DNA from: a bacterium
GTDB lineage: Bacteria; Acidobacteriota; Blastocatellia; Pyrinomonadales; Pyrinomonadaceae
Assembly: GCA_029945985.1 (NCBI GenBank)
Contig: JAQSDP010000122.1
Span: forward strand, 1-6,138
DNA length: 6,138 bases
Direction of reading: 5' to 3'
Part shown: one piece after another, positions 1 through 4,654 of the stretch
How positions within the stretch are numbered: position 1 is the first letter of the stretch
How the letters are laid out: each line of letters starts with the position of its first letter
Made by a program: the position numbers and the translations under genes
The notes under the pieces: generated by a model
What the model was told of the DNA's origin: nothing
The model's database searches: none
The model's input: the letters and a program-made list of their open reading frames with translations, nothing else

Positions 1-174
1 AAAACCGGGCGCAACGAGCAGTCCGCTGGCGTCAAAAACCTCGCATCCTTCAGGCGGAGCCTCACCATTCTGAAGCCAGCCTTTGACGATACCGTCCTCA
101 ATAAGCACGCTCATCCCCGTATTCTCCGGAGCAAGCGGGTCAATAAGATGTCCGTTGGAAATAAGAAGTTTCAT
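1..174 (-). CDS. pyrC: Dihydroorotase, N-terminal part (cut by the left edge)
   Basis: Dihydroorotase is a zinc amidohydrolase that cyclises N-carbamoyl-L-aspartate to dihydroorotate, the third step of UMP synthesis, in the cytoplasm. Only the first 58 residues are present. They begin MKLLISNGHLIDP, continue with MSVLIEDGIVKG and reach DASGLLVAPGF at the edge. This is the usual N-terminal beta-sandwich of amidohydrolases (xLIxNGxxIDP ... DVLIEDGxI ... DASGLxVxPGF) that leads directly into the zinc-binding HxH segment, which lies outside the window, so catalytic competence cannot be judged. Other amidohydrolases such as hydantoinase or allantoinase share this start. The pyrR-pyrB context decides for PyrC. 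The ATG lies two bases after the TAA of the upstream 204-codon gene, so translation is probably coupled. No clear ribosome binding site is visible. Confidence 0.88.
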   Translation of the reverse strand, partial: MKLLISNGHLIDPLAPENTGMSVLIEDGIVKGWLQNGEAPPEGCEVFDASGLLVAPGF

Positions 175-176
175 TA

Positions 177-791
177 TTAAGGCAGCTTCGCCCGGCGTGA
201 AAATGCCAGCCAAGCTGTCACCAGCAGAATGAGCAGATAGTAAACGATTGATGTTGCCACGAACGCCAGTCCAACAAGGATCTGCGTATGGTGGCCACCG
301 GTATCGTCCTGAAGCGCCATAGCCTTTCTTACAGTCGTTTCCAATGTTGACGGATTAGTATGGGGCTGGAACCTTTGTCCGTCCCAATAGAAGAACTGGT
401 TCTCGTTTGCGGTATCGTAGATCACCAGTTTTCTGGCTTGCCCTTCTACGAAAAAGGCAACGTGTGTACGCAACGAGTTGTCTATGTGAACGTACTCGAT
501 GTTCAGAACCTCTCGTTTATGGTTATTCGAAGAAATAAAAATTCTCAACCGCGTATCGCGGAGATCGGTTAGATTCGGTTCCGTCGTTAGAGTGAGTCGA
601 TCGATGACTCCATCGCCATCAACGTCCCAGCGGCAGTTTTCGACAGGATAGCAATCATGAGTTTTCGCGATTGACCCGTAATAGCGGGCGTAGCCGAAGA
701 GGAACGCTCCAACGATGACGGGAATGAGAAATGCAAGGACAAGGGCGCGGCAGGTCGCGCGGCCGGTCTTCACTATGAAGCAGTTGGGCAT
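177..791 (-). CDS. Uncharacterised membrane protein with an external DxDGDG domain
   Basis: I do not recognise a named family for this 204-residue protein. Two hydrophobic segments, about residues 15-37 and 169-196, flank a polar middle domain of about 130 residues, giving a probable two-pass inner-membrane protein with the middle part outside. The first segment follows a short basic N terminus (K8, R11, R15), so it is a signal anchor. The second is followed by RRAK, which puts both ends in the cytoplasm. The middle domain carries WDVDGDGVIDRL (residues 55-66), a calcium-loop signature like those of EF-hand or FG-GAP/VCBS proteins, and later VIYDTANENQFFYWDGQRF, which also recalls FG-GAP-type sheets. 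C47 and C53 could form a disulphide. It starts 24 bases after the stop of the 74-codon gene and ends two bases before pyrC, so it is part of the pyr operon. A role in pyrimidine metabolism is unproven. The ribosome binding site is weak. Confidence 0.7.
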   Translation of the reverse strand: MPNCFIVKTGRATCRALVLAFLIPVIVGAFLFGYARYYGSIAKTHDCYPVENCRWDVDGDGVIDRLTLTTEPNLTDLRDTRLRIFISSNNHKREVLNIEYVHIDNSLRTHVAFFVEGQARKLVIYDTANENQFFYWDGQRFQPHTNPSTLETTVRKAMALQDDTGGHHTQILVGLAFVATSIVYYLLILLVTAWLAFSRRAKLP

Positions 792-815
792 TGATCTTTG
801 TTGAAAGCCAAGCGG

Positions 816-1040
816 TTAGGCCGCATGAAGCAACGTTTCGCGGACCTGTGGGGCGATCTCAACCGGATAGAAACAGCTCGCCGGGTATACATAGTCTTCG
901 CCTGATTCGTCAATCACGCGGATGTAATCGTCCTTTTCGGCGGTCTCGTCGGGCAGGACCTCATAGATCTTTCGCACCTCGAGGTCTTCACATCCTTCGT
1001 TGTCGATACAAAGTACAAATTTTACGTTCTCGGTATCCAT
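816..1040 (-). CDS. Small acidic conserved hypothetical protein
   Basis: This gene encodes 74 residues with 19 Asp/Glu against 6 Lys/Arg, so it is strongly acidic. The pattern is KFVLCIDNEGCEDLEVRKIYEVLPD, then IRVIDESGEDYVYPASCFYPVEI. It reads as a compact run of beta strands, possibly an SH3-like barrel, with a final short helix. I recall similar unannotated small proteins (IDNEG ... LEVRKxYEVLPD ... DESGEDYLYP) in several bacterial groups, but no function is known to me. There is no signal peptide or membrane segment, so it should be cytoplasmic. The start is well supported: AAAGGG lies six bases before the ATG and overlaps the stop codon of the preceding 79-codon gene, ten bases away. This implies coupled translation within the pyr operon. 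Cysteines at 11, 17 and 57 do not form a CxxC metal site. Confidence 0.75.
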   Translation of the reverse strand: MDTENVKFVLCIDNEGCEDLEVRKIYEVLPDETAEKDDYIRVIDESGEDYVYPASCFYPVEIAPQVRETLLHAA

Positions 1041-1050
1041 TTCAAACCCT

Positions 1051-1290
1051 TTAGTCGAGGAAGAATTTGATCTTCATCTTTCGTTTCCCAATGCCGTGAG
1101 CCTCGTACCAATGCACCTCTGCAAGTCGCATTCTACCATTTCTTAGCTGTACGTTGGCCTTTCCTTTCAGCTTACGCCATCGCCCTCGTCCGAACTGTTT
1201 GCGAAGCAATGCCAGCTCCCGAATCGATGGACCTGCGGCGATTGTTTCGGTGTCTTCGATCGGGCCGACGACCTCGAAAGCCTCATGCAT
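1051..1290 (-). CDS. Small basic conserved hypothetical protein overlapping pyrB
   Basis: This gene encodes 79 residues and is basic overall, about 17 Lys/Arg against 9 Asp/Glu, with the charge in the second half. An N-terminal helix-like part (about 1-34) is followed by GRGRWRKLKGKANVQL and a conserved-looking tail, AEVHWYEAHGIGKRKMKIK FFLD. Small unnamed bacterial proteins ending in HWYEAHGIGxxxxKIKxxLD are familiar to me, but their role is not. I chose the ATG at 1290: it overlaps the end of pyrB by eight bases (ATGCATGA contains both the start and the pyrB TGA), which is typical of translational coupling. The reading frame could open 17 codons earlier at 1341, but that stretch lies wholly inside pyrB and looks non-native. 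The protein is probably cytoplasmic. Either nucleic-acid binding or binding to an acidic partner would fit its charge. Its relation to PyrB is inferred from position only. Confidence 0.72.
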   Translation of the reverse strand: MHEAFEVVGPIEDTETIAAGPSIRELALLRKQFGRGRWRKLKGKANVQLRNGRMRLAEVHWYEAHGIGKRKMKIKFFLD

Positions 1291-2230
1291 TTCCCATGCT
1301 CCCGCCGGTCGAAAGATAGAGCACCGCCATTCGCACCGCAACCCCGTATTTTACCTGGTCGAGGATCAGCGAACGCGAGCTGTCGGCGACGTCGGAGGCG
1401 ATCTCGATGCCGCGGTTCATCGGGCCGGGATGCAGCACTATCGCGTCCCTTTGCGCTAAGTCTAGCCGGGCCGTCGTCAGGCCGTAATGGATCGAATATT
1501 CGCGAAGTGTCGGAAAATAGGCCGAATCCTGCCGCTCACGTTGAATGCGAAGGATCATCACCACGTCCGCACCCTCGATCGCGTCTTCGATATGCGGGCA
1601 CATCATGAGGCCGCTCTCGACAAGGTATCCGAAATCGTGCGGCACGAGTGTTCCCGGGCCTGCAACCTTTACCGTAGCCCCTAATTTCGTAAGGAGATGG
1701 ATGTTCGACCTGGCAACCCTTGAGTGCAAGATGTCGCCGATGATCGCCACCTTCAGCCCGTCGATCCTGCCCTTGTGTTCGCGGATCGTCATCGCGTCAA
1801 GTAGTGCCTGAGTAGGATGCTCATTGGCACCATCGCCGGCATTCACGATCGCTGCCCGACTAACCTTCGCCAATTGATGCGGAACCCCCGCCGATCCATG
1901 ACGCACGACGATGCAATCCGGATCCATCGCATCCAGATTCAATGCCGTATCCACCAAAGTCTCGCCCTTCGTCACGCTCGACGAGGATACGCTGATATTC
2001 ACGGCATCGGCCGAAAGTCTTTTCGCCGCTATTTCAAAGGATGTGCGTGTACGTGTGGAATTCTCGAAGAAGAGATTGATGACCGTCTTGCCGCGCAAAG
2101 TCGGCACTTTCTTGATCTCTCGCGAGTTGATCTCCCGAAAGTTCTCAGCCGTATCGAGAATACCCCGGATCTCCGCGGCGTTCAGATCGCGGATCCCGAG
2201 CAAGTCTCTCCTTCTAAAAGGCTTTTCCAT
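1283..2230 (-). CDS. pyrB: Aspartate carbamoyltransferase catalytic subunit
   Basis: PyrB condenses carbamoyl phosphate with L-aspartate to N-carbamoyl-aspartate, the committed step of pyrimidine synthesis, in the cytoplasm as a catalytic trimer. The 315-residue length is normal. The carbamoyl-phosphate loop FFENSTRTR is at 54-62, the SSSVTKGET loop that a neighbouring subunit contributes to the active site is at 83-91, HPTQALLD is at 138-145, the aspartate-domain segment RVARSN is at 171-176 and HPGPMNRG is at 267-274. All key residues appear intact. No pyrI regulatory chain is next to it, so allostery of the E. coli type is not expected. Control is more likely through the terminator just upstream. 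The ATG at 2230 has AGGTG only one base away, which is unusually tight. An in-frame TTG at 2203 has a much better ribosome site (AGAAGGAGAGA), but using it would trim the RRDLL segment that many homologues keep. Confidence 0.97.
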   Translation of the reverse strand: MEKPFRRRDLLGIRDLNAAEIRGILDTAENFREINSREIKKVPTLRGKTVINLFFENSTRTRTSFEIAAKRLSADAVNISVSSSSVTKGETLVDTALNLDAMDPDCIVVRHGSAGVPHQLAKVSRAAIVNAGDGANEHPTQALLDAMTIREHKGRIDGLKVAIIGDILHSRVARSNIHLLTKLGATVKVAGPGTLVPHDFGYLVESGLMMCPHIEDAIEGADVVMILRIQRERQDSAYFPTLREYSIHYGLTTARLDLAQRDAIVLHPGPMNRGIEIASDVADSSRSLILDQVKYGVAVRMAVLYLSTGGSMGNA

Positions 2231-2238
2231 TCACCTAC

Positions 2239-2266
2239 AAAAAAAGCAAGGCATCGGGCCTTGCTT
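2239..2266 (-). terminator. Intrinsic terminator / attenuator between pyrR and pyrB
   Basis: Read on the minus strand, a perfect 9-bp stem AAGCAAGGC / GCCTTGCTT encloses the 5-base loop CCGAT. Counting the last two bases of the stem, it is followed by seven consecutive T. This is a complete factor-independent terminator. It begins nine bases after the pyrR stop and the T run ends eight bases before the pyrB ATG. Because pyrB and the genes behind it show no other promoter, the terminator must be read through for them to be expressed. That is the behaviour of an attenuator. In Bacillus and relatives PyrR controls exactly such terminators in response to UMP and PRPP. Application of that mechanism here is inference. 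Confidence 0.9.
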
Positions 2267-2275
2267 CTCAGAAAT

Positions 2276-2848
2276 TCATTCGCTGGGCCTCTCGAAGATC
2301 CCCACAGCCTCGATATCGTCAAACTCTTTCAGCATCACTTTGATGATCTCCGTAGCCTTCGTAGGAACGACTTTGCCAACGAAATCTGCCTGAATAGGCA
2401 GTTCGCGATGCTCTTTTCCGCGATCTATCAGTACCGCAAGCTGTACCCGCCGAGGCCTACCAAAATCCATCAATTGGTCCAGCGCCGCCCGGATCGTCCG
2501 GCCGGTGTAGAGGACATCATCGACAAGCACGACGCATTTGCCGTCGATATCTTCCGCCAATTCGGTGCGGTTGACGATCGGATTGGCCCCTACTGTTGAG
2601 AGGTCGTCGCGATAGAGTGTTATGTCGATGATCCCGTAGATCGGCCGCGTGCCTTCGTTTGCTTCTATCTTATCCCTCAGCCGCTCTGCGAGCGGAACAC
2701 CGCGGCGGCGGATGCCAACCAAATAAATGTTCTCAGCACCGTGGTTCGCTTCAACGATCTCGGTCGCCAATCGAGAAAGAGCCCGCTCCATGCGGGTCTC
2801 GTCCATGATTCTGGACTTCTCTATTAGTGTTGCTTCGACGTCACCCAT
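2276..2848 (-). CDS. pyrR: PyrR: pyrimidine operon regulator / uracil phosphoribosyltransferase
   Basis: PyrR binds UMP and PRPP and, in Bacillus-type systems, binds pyr mRNA to promote termination. It also has uracil phosphoribosyltransferase activity (uracil + PRPP to UMP). The 190-residue protein has the full PRTase fold: RALSRLATEIVEANHG near 22-37, YLVGIRRRGVPLA at 42-54, IDITLYRDDLS at 74-84, the PRPP loop VVLVDDVLYTGRTIRAALD at 106-124, and LAVLIDRGKEHRELPIQADFVGK at 137-159, the last written here only as a family hallmark. Typical members have about 180 residues. I chose the ATG at 2848 because family members keep several residues before the (I/L)(M/L)DE segment. An ATG at 2806 would remove that strand. 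The same frame stays open for almost 600 codons further upstream, antisense to pyrD and beyond, which is a shadow and not an extension. It is the first gene of the operon and is followed by an attenuator. Confidence 0.95.
   Translation of the reverse strand: MGDVEATLIEKSRIMDETRMERALSRLATEIVEANHGAENIYLVGIRRRGVPLAERLRDKIEANEGTRPIYGIIDITLYRDDLSTVGANPIVNRTELAEDIDGKCVVLVDDVLYTGRTIRAALDQLMDFGRPRRVQLAVLIDRGKEHRELPIQADFVGKVVPTKATEIIKVMLKEFDDIEAVGIFERPSE
2282..2308 (-). promoter_or_regulatory. Candidate PyrR-binding hairpin in the 3' end of pyrR
   Basis: On the minus strand the last codons of pyrR can fold as GCT, a GTG bulge, GGG, an AT bulge and CT, around the six-base loop TCGAGA, closing with GG CCC AGC. 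The PyrR-binding loop known from Bacillus has the hexaloop consensus CNGNGA closed by ARUC / GGYU with a purine-containing bulge lower in the 5' arm. Here the loop matches five of six positions (U replaces the first C), GG of the 3' side is kept, and the other closing pairs differ. The hairpin lies 15 bases before the terminator stem, the right position for an attenuation switch. It overlaps coding sequence, so the match could be accidental. Confidence 0.35.
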
Positions 2849-2858
2849 TCGAGTGCAA

Positions 2859-2886
2859 ATCGTAGCAAACCTAGGGTGAATATCAA
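2859..2886 (-). promoter_or_regulatory. Putative sigma70 promoter for pyrR
   Basis: On the minus strand TTGATA (2886-2881) and TACGAT (2864-2859) are separated by 16 bases. These are close to the TTGACA and TATAAT consensus. Transcription would begin about seven bases after the -10 element, near 2851-2853, only a few bases before the pyrR ATG at 2848. The transcript would be leaderless or almost so, in keeping with the absence of a ribosome binding site in front of that ATG. Initiation at the internal ATG 2806 would instead give a leader of about 45 bases. Confidence 0.5.
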
Positions 2887-2894
2887 AACTAGTG

Positions 2895-2921
2895 ACCTGA
2901 GCTTCCGGAAAGAGAACAGGT
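2895..2921. promoter_or_regulatory. Inverted repeat in the pyrR-pyrD divergent control region
   Basis: ACCTG (2895-2899) and CAGGT (2917-2921) are complementary arms around an exact 8-base palindrome TTCCGGAA (2903-2910). The spacers on the two sides are unequal (3 and 6 bases), so this is not one clean dyad. It sits between the pyrR promoter and the pyrD start, where a DNA-binding regulator of either gene would be expected. I recognise no named operator. No convincing pyrD promoter is visible; TAATCT at 2921-2926 is only a weak -10 candidate. Confidence 0.3.
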
Positions 2922-2944
2922 AATCTACCATTTAGCATTCCGAT

Positions 2945-4012
2945 ATGGGATTCCTTTGGGAAAAAATCGCACGTCGCGCGATGTTCGGTCTCGACGCGGA
3001 GGTCGCACATGAGTTGGGAATGACTGCTCTGCGATCCGGCCTCGCGGCGCCGTATTATTCCGATGCCGCTAGTCTTCCGATCGGTCCCCTCAAGCGATTC
3101 GGTGTCGAGTTTTCCAACCCCGTCGGGGTCGCGGCCGGTTTCGATAAGAACGGGGTCGCGGTTAATCAACTCGCTTCGCTCGGGTTCGGCTTTGTTGAGG
3201 TCGGTACAGTTACTTATAAGCCGCAAACGGGAAATCCGAGGCCGCGGATGTTTCGACTTCCTCAAGATGAGGCACTTATCAACCGACTCGGGTTCAACAA
3301 TGAAGGAGCGGAAGCGGTTGCCGCCCGGCTCTCGAAACTGAAACGGATTGGTATTGTCGGAGTAAACATCGGGAAGAATAAGGACGTTCCGATCGAGGAG
3401 GCTACAGAGAATTATCTCGCGTCGTTTAGCTTGCTCGCCGATCATGCGGACTATGTTGCGATCAATATTTCGTCGCCGAACACGCCAAATCTCAGGGAAT
3501 TGCAGAGGTCTGAGAATCTCGATGAACTGCTCAGTACACTTTCGCAGGCAGCCAAAAATAGGGTTCCGTTGCTGGTAAAAATCGCCCCTGACATCTCGGA
3601 AGCTGAGATCGAGGCGGTCGTAGATATATGTGTAAAGTACGAGATCGCAGGGATTATCGCGAGTAACACGACGATTAGCCGTCCAGGATTGACGTCGGAA
3701 AATGTCGAAGGCATAGGAGCAGGCGGACTTAGCGGACGCCCGCTGCGAGACAGGTCGACGCGAGTGATCGAGACGGTTTATCGGAGTTCTAACGGCCGAC
3801 TTACGATCATCGGAGTCGGCGGTATATTCACAGGAGATGACGCGTTTGAGAAGATCGAGGCCGGGGCTTCGCTGGTTCAGGCTTACACCGGATTCATCTA
3901 TGGCGGCCCAACGTTCGCTGAAGATGTGAACATTCGATTGGCTTCCATCCTCAAGGAAAGAGGATTCTCGACACTCGACGAAGCCGTCGGAAGCGGAGTC
4001 CCGGACCGGTAA
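2945..4012 (+). CDS. pyrD: Dihydroorotate dehydrogenase (quinone), class 2
   Basis: This FMN enzyme oxidises dihydroorotate to orotate and passes electrons to the membrane quinone pool. The 355 residues include the N-terminal extension (about 1-50, starting MGFLWEKIARRAMFGLDAE) that marks class 2 enzymes and makes the membrane-associated quinone tunnel. Then come NPVGVAAGFDKNG (58-70), GTVTYKPQTGNPRPRMFRL (87-105), INRLGFNNEG (112-121), GVNIGKNKDVP (139-149) and INISSPNTPNLRELQ (173-187), where S177 is the expected catalytic base. LVKIAPD, ASNTTISRPG (239-248), GGLSGRPL (260-267), GVGGIFTGDDA (290-300) and the phosphate site QAYTGFIYGGP (312-322) complete the barrel. No pyrK is present, in line with class 2. 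It is divergent from the pyrR operon. The ATG has no clear ribosome site, but the N terminus aligns with homologues by eye. An ATG at 2981 is less likely. Confidence 0.97.
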   Translation: MGFLWEKIARRAMFGLDAEVAHELGMTALRSGLAAPYYSDAASLPIGPLKRFGVEFSNPVGVAAGFDKNGVAVNQLASLGFGFVEVGTVTYKPQTGNPRPRMFRLPQDEALINRLGFNNEGAEAVAARLSKLKRIGIVGVNIGKNKDVPIEEATENYLASFSLLADHADYVAINISSPNTPNLRELQRSENLDELLSTLSQAAKNRVPLLVKIAPDISEAEIEAVVDICVKYEIAGIIASNTTISRPGLTSENVEGIGAGGLSGRPLRDRSTRVIETVYRSSNGRLTIIGVGGIFTGDDAFEKIEAGASLVQAYTGFIYGGPTFAEDVNIRLASILKERGFSTLDEAVGSGVPDR

Positions 4013-4026
4013 TCCCGTGCGGGATT
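4011..4026 (+). repeat. 16-base palindrome between pyrD stop and the yceD promoter
   Basis: AATCCCG (4011-4017) and CGGGATT (4020-4026) are exact inverted copies separated by TG. The first arm overlaps the pyrD TAA, and the second ends two bases before the -35 box of the next promoter. As RNA it could be a short hairpin (AATCCC with a GTGC loop), but no T run follows, so it is a poor terminator. As DNA it is a symmetrical site in the position expected of an operator or activator site. It does not resemble a binding site that I know. Confidence 0.45.
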
Positions 4027-4028
4027 GG

Positions 4029-4056
4029 TTGACTATGGGTTTCCAGCCGATATAAT
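4029..4056 (+). promoter_or_regulatory. Near-consensus sigma70 promoter for yceD-rpmF-fabH-fabD
   Basis: TTGACT (4029-4034, five of six to consensus) and TATAAT (4051-4056, six of six) are 16 bases apart. The predicted transcript starts near 4062-4064, giving a leader of about 43 bases before the yceD ATG at 4106. Such a strong site fits a unit that supplies a ribosomal protein. It separates this unit from pyrD, which ends 16 bases upstream of the -35 element. Confidence 0.8.
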
Positions 4057-4105
4057 ACAAGGTTTGTCCCTGAGAACGGCTGAATACCGCTTTGAGACTA
4101 TTGAA

Positions 4106-4615
4106 ATGAACATCGATCTCAACAGCTTTGAAAGGGAAAAAGCGATCGATGAAACGCTGCAGATGGGTGGTGTCGATCTTGGGCTTGCGAATGCGAGAGT
4201 AGGGTCGGCGATCAGATTGGACGGTAAGGCCGTTAAGAGTGCAGGAGTCATCGCCCTCACCGGCCGGTTGTCCGGGAGCGTTGAACTCGACTGCGACCGC
4301 TGCCTTGAGCCAGTGGAGCGACCGTTGGATATTGAACTTGATCTTGAGTTCGTTCCGAATCAGCGGCTTGCCGATAAGGCAAATGTTGAGCTCCATCCGG
4401 ACGATCTGAAGCGGGACGAGATCGACGGGAGCGAGATCGACTTGGTTGACATTGCAAGAGAGCAGATATTGCTCGATCTGCCCCACCAGTTTTTCTGCAT
4501 GGACGATTGCAAAGGTTTGTGTGAGAAATGCGGCGCGAACCTGAATTTGAAAGTTTGCGACTGTGAAGATAATGAGATCGACCCGCGATGGGCGGGTCTG
4601 CAGAATCTGAACTAG
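4106..4615 (+). CDS. yceD: YceD/DUF177 family protein
   Basis: This is a 169-residue member of the DUF177 family, found next to rpmF in very many bacteria. Family members have been linked to large-subunit ribosome or 23S rRNA accumulation, best studied in plants. The exact bacterial function is unsettled. The N terminus MNIDLNSF and the segment GSVELDCDRCLEPVE (58-71) are characteristic. The C-terminal cysteine cluster has C131, C135, C139, C142, C151 and C153 within CMDDCKGLCEKCGANLN and VCDC, followed by IDPRWAGLQNL, also a family hallmark. Together with C63 and C66 these could bind zinc. I rejected a longer start at TTG 4025 because that stretch contains the promoter at 4029-4056. The ribosome site before 4106 is weak. 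The gene is cotranscribed with rpmF 39 bases downstream, and a GC-rich hairpin lies in its last codons. Confidence 0.9.
   Translation: MNIDLNSFEREKAIDETLQMGGVDLGLANARVGSAIRLDGKAVKSAGVIALTGRLSGSVELDCDRCLEPVERPLDIELDLEFVPNQRLADKANVELHPDDLKRDEIDGSEIDLVDIAREQILLDLPHQFFCMDDCKGLCEKCGANLNLKVCDCEDNEIDPRWAGLQNLN
4580..4598 (+). repeat. GC-rich hairpin in the last codons of yceD
   Basis: GACCCGC (4580-4586) pairs perfectly with GCGGGTC (4592-4598) around the five-base loop GATGG, giving a strong 7-bp stem that ends 15 bases before the yceD stop. No T run follows, so it is not a terminator. It may act as a pause, processing or stability element between yceD and the much more highly needed rpmF. Coding constraint of the conserved DPRWAG segment could also produce it by chance. 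Confidence 0.4.
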
Positions 4616-4627
4616 AATTTCATTGAA

Positions 4628-4648
4628 GAGATCGAGGGATCTCAGGAG
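4628..4648 (+). promoter_or_regulatory. Hairpin touching the rpmF ribosome binding site
   Basis: In the 39-base gap before rpmF, GAGATC (4628-4633) and GATCTC (4638-4643) form a perfect 6-bp stem with loop GAGG. The next five bases, AGGAG (4644-4648), are the ribosome binding site, six bases from the rpmF ATG. The hairpin ends exactly where the site begins, so it could modulate ribosome access or serve as a protein or nuclease target. Function is inferred from placement. Confidence 0.5.
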
Positions 4649-4654
4649 TCTAAA

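Noticed and set aside
1291..1341. Longer form of the 79-codon gene beginning at 1341
   Set aside because: The extra 17 codons lie entirely in the end of pyrB. The ATG at 1290 gives the classic short overlap with the pyrB stop.
1817..2599. 260-codon plus-strand frame across pyrB and pyrR
   Set aside because: It is antisense to two clear genes, crosses the terminator between them and shows no recognisable domain.
2782..2796. CCCGC / GCGGG hairpin in pyrR that resembles the one at the end of yceD (both have GACCCGC, ATGG in or near the loop, GCGGG)
   Set aside because: The resemblance is short, the surrounding codons differ and GC-rich stems of this size arise easily. There is no sign of a repeat family.
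2801..2816. Hairpin GTCCA-TGGAC near the pyrR start containing AGTCCAGA, the left half of the Bacillus PyrR site
   Set aside because: The loop (GAATCA on the minus strand) does not fit CNGNGA and the GAGGYU half is missing, so the match is only partial.
4011..4026. Palindrome as the pyrD terminator
   Set aside because: The stem is short and no T run follows; the next bases are GGTTGACTATGGG, which include the -35 box.
4025..4105. Longer yceD beginning at TTG 4025
   Set aside because: The extra part contains the -35 and -10 boxes of a strong promoter, and family members start at the MxIDL segment.
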